Translations under genes and position numbers: made by a program
The notes under the pieces: generated by a model
What the model was told of the DNA's origin: nothing
The model's input: only the letters and a program-made list of their open reading frames with translations
Databases searched by the model: none
Shown here: in pieces, positions 33,504-38,991 of the stretch
How positions within the stretch are numbered: position 1 is the stretch's first letter
How the letters are laid out: each line of letters starts with the position of its first letter
Assembly: GCA_937912115.1 (NCBI GenBank)
Contig: CALDOI010000156.1
Location: 1 to 38,991 of the forward strand
From: an uncultured Bacteroidota bacterium
Lineage (GTDB): Bacteria; Bacteroidota; Bacteroidia; Bacteroidales; F082
DNA: 38,991 nucleotides
Direction of reading: 5' to 3'

Positions 33504-33664
33504 ATACCAACTAAACATCAAAATGCGCTGATAAATCTTCATCTTTATAGTTTTATCTTCTTGAAAAAATATTTCCGTAGCTATGGCTATGCAATTATTT
33601 TTTCAGTTTGCTAAAACTAAAAATCTATTGATTTATAAAGCTCATTCTGAAATTTAGTTGGTAT
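33504..33664. mobile_element. 161-bp palindromic MITE-like element
   Basis: The ends are perfect 12-bp inverted repeats, ATACCAACTAAA (33504-33515) and TTTAGTTGGTAT (33653-33664). The similarity runs on to the centre: by hand about three quarters of some 80 positions per arm pair, with one gap, including ATAAATC, TAGTTTTA, TGAAAAAATA and TAGC, meeting at GTAGCTATGGCTATG near 33584. If the ends are taken as TACCAACTAAA, the flanks give a 3-base direct repeat TAA on both sides. There is no coding capacity. Best read as a miniature inverted-repeat element; a structured regulatory RNA or hairpin is the alternative. It ends 17 bases before the ATG of the isoprenoid-synthase-like gene. Confidence 0.65.
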
Positions 33665-33735
33665 AATTGAACAAATCTAAATCTAAAATACTAATTTGCG
33701 CTTACCTAACATGAATATCTGAGGCAAAACAAGGC

Positions 33736-33775
33736 AAATAAAAAACCGAAACCATTTACAACTGATTTCGGTTTT
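33736..33775 (-). terminator. Rho-independent terminator of sucC
   Basis: A perfect 10-bp stem, AAAACCGAAA (33742-33751) with TTTCGGTTTT (33766-33775), loop of 14 bases. On the minus strand the stem is followed by TTT and AT-rich sequence. It lies 23 bases after the sucC stop. Confidence 0.85.
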
Positions 33776-33797
33776 ATAGTTAAAATATTTTTATAAA

Positions 33798-34988
33798 TTA
33801 TAATAGAACAGTATTAACAAGTCTCGCAGCTTCTTCAAGAGGTATAGCTGAATGAACTTTAAGACCCGATGCATCAATTAAGGCTTTTCCTTCAGTAGCA
33901 TTAGTTCCCTGAAGTCGTACAATAATAGGTACACTAATATCTCCAATGTTTTTATACGCATCCACAATTCCCTGTGCCACTCTATCGCATCGTACAATTC
34001 CGCCAAAAATATTAACAAGTATAGCTTCAACTGCTTCATCTTTAAGGATAATTCTAAAGGCTTCTTCAACACGTTTTGCATCAGCCGTTCCTCCAACATC
34101 CAAAAAATTTGCAGGATTACCACCCGACATTTTAATCATATCCATCGTGGCCATGGCCAGTCCTGCTCCATTTACCATACACGCAACATTTCCATCAAGC
34201 TTAACAAAGTTCAAATCATATCTGCTTGCTTCAACTTCGGTAGGGTCTTCTTCGGTAAGATCCCTCATATGTGCAATATCCTTATGACGATAAAGGGCGT
34301 TATTATCGATAGTAACTTTTGCATCAGCGGCATAAATCATACCATCGGCTGCTTTAATTACAGGATTTATCTCAAACATACTACTGTCGGAACCAACATA
34401 AGCTTTGTAAAGTGCCGGAACAAATTTTACCATCTGTTTAAATGCGATTCCACTAAGACCCAGATTAAATGCGATTCGACGGGCTTGAAAACTGGTCATT
34501 CCTACTTTTGGATCAATAATTTCAGTAAATATTTCCTCTGGAGTTTCTTCAGCAACTTCTTCAATATTCATTCCACCTCGTGGTGAATACATTACCATAT
34601 TACGTCCCAAATCACGATTTAGAAGTATACTCATATAATACTCTTCAACATTTTCAGGACCAGGGTAATATATATTTTGCTCAATAAGAACCTTTCTAAC
34701 TAGCTTTCCTTCAACTTTTGTTTGAGGTGTAACAAGCATCATACCTAATATCTCATCTGCATAAGCTTTTACCTCATCCAATGATTTTGCAATTTTAACT
34801 CCACCACCTTTTCCTCGTCCACCGGCATGTATTTGCGCTTTAACAGCCCATTTTACTGATCCTGTTTGTTTTTGTATTTCCTTGGCTGCCTCAACTGCAG
34901 CTTCAGGCGATTTTGCCACAATACCAACTGGTACTGTAACGCCATATCCCTTTAGTATAGATTTTCCTTGATATTCGTGTAAATTCAT
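33798..34988 (-). CDS. sucC: Succinyl-CoA synthetase, beta subunit
   Basis: The ATP-grasp subunit of succinyl-CoA synthetase, converting succinyl-CoA to succinate with formation of ATP or GTP (TCA cycle, cytoplasm). The 396-residue length is standard. N-terminal MNLHEYQGKSILKGYGV, the ATP-grasp segment VKAQIHAGGRGKGGGVKIA, the metal site MFEINPVIKAADGMIYAADAK (split here as MFEINP and AADAKV), GAGLAMATMD and C-terminal VNIFGGIVRCDRVAQGIV are all as in SucC. sucD is not adjacent, which is common in Bacteroidota. It is monocistronic, with its own promoter and a strong terminator. Confidence 0.97.
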   Translation of the reverse strand: MNLHEYQGKSILKGYGVTVPVGIVAKSPEAAVEAAKEIQKQTGSVKWAVKAQIHAGGRGKGGGVKIAKSLDEVKAYADEILGMMLVTPQTKVEGKLVRKVLIEQNIYYPGPENVEEYYMSILLNRDLGRNMVMYSPRGGMNIEEVAEETPEEIFTEIIDPKVGMTSFQARRIAFNLGLSGIAFKQMVKFVPALYKAYVGSDSSMFEINPVIKAADGMIYAADAKVTIDNNALYRHKDIAHMRDLTEEDPTEVEASRYDLNFVKLDGNVACMVNGAGLAMATMDMIKMSGGNPANFLDVGGTADAKRVEEAFRIILKDEAVEAILVNIFGGIVRCDRVAQGIVDAYKNIGDISVPIIVRLQGTNATEGKALIDASGLKVHSAIPLEEAARLVNTVLL

Positions 34989-35034
34989 AGTTTGAATAAA
35001 TTATAACATGCTTTTTCAAAGGCCAAAAGTAGTA

Positions 35035-35042
35035 CAAATATA
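35035..35042 (-). promoter_or_regulatory. -7 box for sucC
   Basis: On the minus strand TATATTTG, 46 bases before the ATG at 34988. A TTTG 23 bases upstream (35069-35066) could be a poorly spaced -33 element. Confidence 0.5.
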
Positions 35043-35112
35043 ATTATCTAGATGTTTTAAATATACAAAGTTTATTGTAATGTCATATTTAGACACACTT
35101 TTAAATTAGTAC

Positions 35113-35120
35113 TATCTTTG
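35113..35120 (+). promoter_or_regulatory. -7 box for the LolD-like gene
   Basis: TATCTTTG lies 19 bases before the ATG at 35140. No -33 TTG at the right spacing. Confidence 0.5.
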
Positions 35121-35139
35121 CCATAATTAATTTCAAACT

Positions 35140-35793
35140 ATGATTGTTGCTGAAAACATAATTAAGTCCTACGGTAGTGTTGATGTTCTTAAGGGCGTTA
35201 ATCTTAATATCAAGCAAAGTGAGATAGTTTCAATTGTTGGCAAGTCCGGTGCCGGCAAGTCAACTCTATTACAAATTATGGGGACCATTGAAAATGCTGA
35301 TGCAGGCACCATTAATATTGCAGGTGTTGATATTCAAAGGTTGACCAACAAACCATTAGCTGATTTTAGAAACAAAACTATTGGTTTTGTATTCCAGTTT
35401 CATCATCTTCTTCCTGAGTTTTCGGCCTTGGAGAATATATGTATGCCTGCATTTATAGCAGGTTTGAACAAGAAAACTGCTGAGAAAAAAGCATATGAAT
35501 TACTGAATTTTTTGAATTTAACTGATAGAGCCGAACACAAACCCGATGCTATGTCGGGTGGAGAACAGCAGAGAGTTGCAATAGCAAGAGCCCTCATCAA
35601 TAATCCGTCGGTAATACTTGCGGATGAACCATCGGGAAATCTTGATTCAACGGCATCAAATGAACTTCACAAACTCATAATAAGGCTTAGAGATGAATTT
35701 GGACAAACATTCGTTATTGTAACACATAACAAGGAGTTGGCCGAAATGGGTGACAGGAAATTAGAGATAATAGATGGTATAATTTCCAAATAA
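35140..35793 (+). CDS. lolD: ABC transporter ATP-binding protein, LolD-like
   Basis: An ATPase subunit, 217 residues, of the LolD/MacB-type branch, which powers lipoprotein release or other extrusion from the inner membrane. Walker [10 protein letters not shown] (34-42), Q-loop Q86 in [19 protein letters not shown], signature [14 protein letters not shown] (138-151), Walker [13 protein letters not shown] with D162 and E163, and switch His in VTHNKELA are complete. The [10 protein letters not shown] form and the short length favour LolD. In Bacteroidota lolD is often apart from its permease, and none is seen here. A large TPR protein gene follows 75 bases later on the same strand. Confidence 0.88.
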   Translation: MIVAENIIKSYGSVDVLKGVNLNIKQSEIVSIVGKSGAGKSTLLQIMGTIENADAGTINIAGVDIQRLTNKPLADFRNKTIGFVFQFHHLLPEFSALENICMPAFIAGLNKKTAEKKAYELLNFLNLTDRAEHKPDAMSGGEQQRVAIARALINNPSVILADEPSGNLDSTASNELHKLIIRLRDEFGQTFVIVTHNKELAEMGDRKLEIIDGIISK

Positions 35794-35868
35794 AAATAAT
35801 TACGAACAATATTCGTTATCAGAGACAAGAAAAATCTAGTTACCATAAAAAATAGTTTTTAAAAAAAT

Positions 35869-38562
35869 ATGCAGGCATACTTAAATAAAATAAAACCCGG
35901 AATTCAATATAAAATCATCACCATTGTTATTGCTATGTTTTTCGGAATTATATCGTTAGCTCAACAAGCAACAACTTACGATGAGGCAATTATTTATGGG
36001 GATAAAAAGTTTGCAACATCTAGTTTTATGGATGCAAAAGCTTATTATCAACAAGCACTAAAGATAAAGCCTGATGACAAATATGCAAATAATAGAATCG
36101 CTGTAATTGTTGAAAAAATGAAGACTTCAATGGCTGCCGAAGATGAGTATTATGACATTATTGATTATGCTGATGAGTTATACGATAATAATAAACTTAA
36201 TGATGCAATTACACAATATAATAAGGCATTAAAACTTCTTCCAAATGATGAATACACATTAAACAAAGTTCGTGAAATTGTTGAATTACAGACAAGCGAA
36301 AGAGATAAAATAGAAGCATTCGACAAAGCAATGGAAGCAGGTAAGGTATATCTTGCTGATGAAGAATTTGACAAGGCGATAGCCTCATTTAGCGAAGCAG
36401 CTGGAGTATTTCCTGAAAAAGAGTCTCCTGTTACAGAACTAAGCAATGCAAATAAGCTGAAAACAGAATACGAACAAAAAGAAGAACGCTTTAATCAAAA
36501 ATTTGAAGAAGCCGAAAGATATTTTTTAATTAAAAACTATTCGGAAGCAATCAATTTATTTAAAGAAGCCGAAGAAATAATTCCTGAAAATGAACAAGCT
36601 AAACAGAAAATTGCTCAGCTAATACCACTTGCCGACAAACAGAAAAAGTACAGTAGGCAAATTGAAAGTGCCGATGAGTATTATATAAACAAGGATTTTA
36701 TTTCTGCCAGAAAAGAGTATTTATACGCAAGTGAATTATGGCCCGAAAAGAATTATCCCGCTGATATGATTGCTAAAATCAATGATAAACTTGAAGGCGA
36801 GAAAGAAAATCTTGAAAAAAACTACAACAATTATATTTTTGGGGGTGATAGTTTAATCGGATTAGAAGAATATTCATTGGCACTCGGTAAATATAACCTT
36901 GCGTTAAACCTTAAACCCAACGAACCTTATCCTAAATCAAAAATATCAGACATTGAAGCAATTTTTGAAAAAAGAAGAAAAGCGGCTGAAACAAATTACA
37001 CATCACTTATAGCAAGTGCTGATAGTGCGTTTAGTGCAGGGTCGTATAATACAGCCATAGATAGTTATCAAACTGCTCTCGAGGTTAAACCTGATGATGA
37101 GTATCCAGCGTCTCAATTGATAGAGATTGATAAAGTTCTGGCACAGAATGCTGCCAAGAATAAAGCCGACCAGGAATATAACAACATAATACAACAAGCC
37201 GACAACCTATATAATACAGGAAACTATGATATGGCCATCAAAAAGTACCGAGAAGCTAAGGTGTTGAAGTCGATGGAAAGTTATCCTCAAACTAAAATTG
37301 ATGCTATAACCCTTATTCTTGCCAACGCGGCCAAACAAAAGCAGATTGATGATAGTTATAATGAGTTAATTATTATTGCAGTAAAAGAGTTTCATGAGGA
37401 TAAACTTAAAGAAGCACGAAGCCTTTATGTAAATGCAGCGGAGTTGAAACCGGAAGAAAACATGCCTAAACTTCAGATTACCATAATTGACAGCTTGATT
37501 GTGGTAAAGGAAAATATGGCTATGACCAGACAACAATTTGACAGCCTTGTTACCGAGGGTGATTCCCATTTGGAAAATAAGGAATACGAACTCGCCATTC
37601 AGAAATACGATGAAGCTTTAGTGCTACTTCCAAAGGAAGATCAGGCACTTCAAAAAAAGCAGTCAGTACAAATAATTCAAAATAATATCCGCAAAGAAGC
37701 TGAACGCAAAAAATCATATGATGAGGCTATTACAAAAGGTGATAAATTGTTTGATGATGGAAGTTTTGAGTTAGCCCGTGTTGAGTTTGAAAAAGCCCAA
37801 TCGCTAATGAATGATCAGGAATATCCACCTAATCGATTGATTGATATTAGCAAAGAACTGGAAAGACTGGAAGCCGAAAAAGAAGAACGTTATGCACAAT
37901 CAATAGCTGATGCAGACATACTATTTGATCAGGGAAGGTATGAAGAAGCTCTTCGTAAATATCAGTTGGCGATAAGTATAGTACCATCTGAAAAATATCC
38001 ACAACAAAGAGCAACTGAATGTCAGGGGTTTATTGCAGAAAGAATGAAGCGGTTAATGGCTCAATATGAAATAGCTATTACTGATGCTGATAAGCTACAT
38101 GATGCCAAGGTATATGATAGAGCAATTGAGGCTTATAGAAAAGCTGGGACTATTAAACCTGATGAAACTTACCCCGGTGAAATGATATACAAAATTGGCA
38201 AATTTATTGAGGAAAACTCGATTGTAGATGTTATCAAAAGCGCTGACACAATTACCAAAGGTTCCACTGGCAAATTCGAATTTGAGCCTATTAAGATTAA
38301 TGTTCGTAAGAGCAATTATATTTTCATCAAAGCACGTAATATTGGAGATAAACCGGCCAAACTAATATTTAGCTACGGAAGTGACGGTAGCAAAAATGGT
38401 GGTTTTGTTGTTCAGGTTATTGAAGGGGAAACATATAACGATTATATTGTTAGGGTTGGAAACCAGTACAAATGGTTTTCTGAAGACAACAACTGGTTAA
38501 TCATTTACCCCGAAAACGGAGATGTGGAAATATCGATGCTTAGAATTTCGAAGGACAATTAA
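35869..38562 (+). CDS. Exported giant TPR-like repeat protein
   Basis: An 897-residue protein with an N-terminal hydrophobic signal (about 17-33, ending SLAQQ) and about 13 degenerate repeats of some 55-60 residues from about residue 37 to 790. Each has a TPR-like helical pair, pattern Y..AI..AD..Y....Y..AI..Y..AL.LKP.E.YP, followed by an extra long charged helix, so the unit is longer than the 34-residue TPR. A C-terminal domain (about 795-897, FEFEPIKINVRKSNYIFIKA to EISMLRISKDN) has no repeats and looks beta-rich. It probably forms a long periplasmic scaffold. The small TPR gene follows after 1 base. Function unknown. Confidence 0.85.
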   Translation: MQAYLNKIKPGIQYKIITIVIAMFFGIISLAQQATTYDEAIIYGDKKFATSSFMDAKAYYQQALKIKPDDKYANNRIAVIVEKMKTSMAAEDEYYDIIDYADELYDNNKLNDAITQYNKALKLLPNDEYTLNKVREIVELQTSERDKIEAFDKAMEAGKVYLADEEFDKAIASFSEAAGVFPEKESPVTELSNANKLKTEYEQKEERFNQKFEEAERYFLIKNYSEAINLFKEAEEIIPENEQAKQKIAQLIPLADKQKKYSRQIESADEYYINKDFISARKEYLYASELWPEKNYPADMIAKINDKLEGEKENLEKNYNNYIFGGDSLIGLEEYSLALGKYNLALNLKPNEPYPKSKISDIEAIFEKRRKAAETNYTSLIASADSAFSAGSYNTAIDSYQTALEVKPDDEYPASQLIEIDKVLAQNAAKNKADQEYNNIIQQADNLYNTGNYDMAIKKYREAKVLKSMESYPQTKIDAITLILANAAKQKQIDDSYNELIIIAVKEFHEDKLKEARSLYVNAAELKPEENMPKLQITIIDSLIVVKENMAMTRQQFDSLVTEGDSHLENKEYELAIQKYDEALVLLPKEDQALQKKQSVQIIQNNIRKEAERKKSYDEAITKGDKLFDDGSFELARVEFEKAQSLMNDQEYPPNRLIDISKELERLEAEKEERYAQSIADADILFDQGRYEEALRKYQLAISIVPSEKYPQQRATECQGFIAERMKRLMAQYEIAITDADKLHDAKVYDRAIEAYRKAGTIKPDETYPGEMIYKIGKFIEENSIVDVIKSADTITKGSTGKFEFEPIKINVRKSNYIFIKARNIGDKPAKLIFSYGSDGSKNGGFVVQVIEGETYNDYIVRVGNQYKWFSEDNNWLIIYPENGDVEISMLRISKDN

Positions 38563-38563
38563 T

Positions 38564-38836
38564 ATGAGCAAGGAAATACTCAATCAGATTGAAAAGCTTA
38601 ACTTGAAAATTTTAGAAGAATCTGAAAATACTGATCTATTACATGCAAGAGCTGAGCTATTTACTAAAATTCAAAATCATAGTAAGGCGATTAACGATTA
38701 CCTGACAATTTTAAAGTTTAATCCACATGATAAAATAGCCGAGGTTAAGCTTGATATGCTACGTACAATTGTGAGATATACAAATATTGATATCTATGCA
38801 AATCCCAATACAAATATGGATCCTTGGTTAGAGTAA
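38564..38836 (+). CDS. Small TPR-like protein
   Basis: A 90-residue cytoplasmic protein with one TPR-like helical pair (about 18-55: LLHARAELFTKIQNHSKAIN, then DYLTILKFNPHD) and a conserved-looking tail NPNTNMDPWLE. Such short TPR proteins ending DPW occur widely in Bacteroidota; the role is unknown. The ATG is at 38564, one base after the stop of the large repeat gene (TAATATG), so expression is coupled. An ATG at 38522 in frame would overlap the upstream gene and adds non-family residues, so it is not used. Confidence 0.75.
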   Translation: MSKEILNQIEKLNLKILEESENTDLLHARAELFTKIQNHSKAINDYLTILKFNPHDKIAEVKLDMLRTIVRYTNIDIYANPNTNMDPWLE

Positions 38837-38837
38837 A

Positions 38838-38853
38838 ACCAAATTAATTTGGT
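38838..38853. repeat. 16-bp perfect palindrome between convergent genes
   Basis: ACCAAATTAATTTGGT, 2 bases after the stop of the small TPR gene and covering the stop of the gene arriving from the right. It has no loop and no T run, so a terminator role is doubtful. Confidence 0.6.
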
Positions 38854-38991
38854 AAGTAAAAATTATGCTCGACTTGCTTAATAGTTGTTCCTTTTATATC
38901 ATTATAATCAATTTTAATACTGTATCCCAATTCACCTTCTAAGGTGCCGGCATAAAGATAACATGTAACATAATCCTTTTCATTCGTATAA
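38844..38991 (-). CDS. C-terminal fragment of an unknown protein (cut by window edge)
   Basis: The last 48 codons of a minus-strand gene entering from the right edge, stop TAA at 38844-38846. The residues include DYVTCYLYAGTLEGELG, SIKIDYNDIKGTTIKQ and VEHNFYLPN at the end. The composition is protein-like (varied, with Gly, Asp, Lys, Tyr), and the frame is open to the edge. No family is recognised; the beta-like pattern suggests a domain end. Its stop lies in a palindrome 8 bases from that of the convergent small TPR gene. Confidence 0.6.
   Translation of the reverse strand, partial: YTNEKDYVTCYLYAGTLEGELGYSIKIDYNDIKGTTIKQVEHNFYLPN

Larger units (their letters stand above)
33487..33797. other. 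311-bp intergenic region
   Basis: No gene. It holds the 161-bp palindromic element (33504-33664), about 70 bases of AT-rich sequence with no visible structure, and the sucC terminator (33736-33775). Confidence 0.7.

Noticed and set aside
33504-33664. Invertible promoter (phase-variation switch) as an explanation for the inverted repeats
   Set aside because: The 12-bp ends and the length would suit such a switch, but the arms are similar along their whole length, so inversion would change little, and no invertase gene is in the window. A MITE fits better.
34269-34586. 105-codon open frame on the plus strand inside sucC
   Set aside because: Antisense to conserved sucC sequence, with no start context or recognisable domain.
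38522-38563. Upstream ATG for the small TPR protein
   Set aside because: It would overlap the end of the large repeat gene by 41 bases and adds residues unlike the rest. The ATG at 38564, one base after the upstream stop, is simpler.

Overview
The window reads as chromosomal DNA of a Bacteroidota bacterium, probably on the Bacteroidales/Marinilabiliales side, although the order is a guess. Supporting signs: AT-rich DNA; promoter boxes of the Bacteroidota type (TAnnTTTG at -7, with a TTG near -33 only in places); a GWxTD-domain protein; head-GIN (DUF2807), OmpP1/FadL-like and PorT-like outer-membrane proteins; a secreted protein with a C-terminus like type IX secretion sorting domains; the short (type 3) prolyl-tRNA synthetase; and starts with A-rich leaders instead of Shine-Dalgarno sites. 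I see no rRNA, tRNA, CRISPR array, phage module or transposase.

Layout. 1-7533: a 55-residue 2[4Fe-4S] ferredoxin with a strong terminator, then sucA-sucB (2-oxoglutarate dehydrogenase E1 and E2), an overlapping MFS transporter, and nadB. 7533-8011: a four-helix-bundle (23S-IVS type) gene bracketed by purine/pyrimidine-rich imperfect inverted repeats. 8052-13025: a gamma-carbonic anhydrase-like protein, then three envelope genes on the minus strand, one a Ser/Tyr/Gly-rich lipoprotein. 13110-16510: proS, and a coupled pair of a PagL-like lipid A deacylase and a GIN-domain lipoprotein. 16854-18902: a single-domain response regulator, mazG and a PAP2 phosphatase. 18913-22544: a two-component system (histidine kinase and OmpR-type regulator) divergent from an acidic secreted repeat protein, with phased GTTAAA-like repeats between them. 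22556-24739: a RelA-type ppGpp synthetase with an inactivated hydrolase domain. 24961-29836: a PorT-like barrel, a DUF985 cupin, a PfkB sugar kinase, a PadR-PspC pair with a likely operator, aroQ and a family 2 glycosyltransferase. 29993-33486: a GWxTD protein, a SAM methyltransferase, and a class I isoprenoid-synthase-like protein with a 161-bp nearly full-length palindrome (MITE-like) just upstream. 33798-38991: sucC with a good terminator, a LolD-like ATPase, a 897-residue protein of about 13 degenerate TPR-like repeats, a small TPR protein, and the tail of a gene running in from the right edge.

How the genes fit together. The TCA functions are split (sucA-sucB at one end, sucC at the other; no lpd or sucD here). 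Much of the rest concerns the cell envelope and its sensing. The best leads for something new are the palindromic element next to the isoprenoid-synthase/methyltransferase pair, the inverted-repeat-bounded four-helix-bundle cassette, and the probable operator of the two-component system. Bases 1-168 hold no gene I can support, only the ferredoxin promoter. All coordinates, motif positions and repeat comparisons were read by eye; no database search or computation was run.
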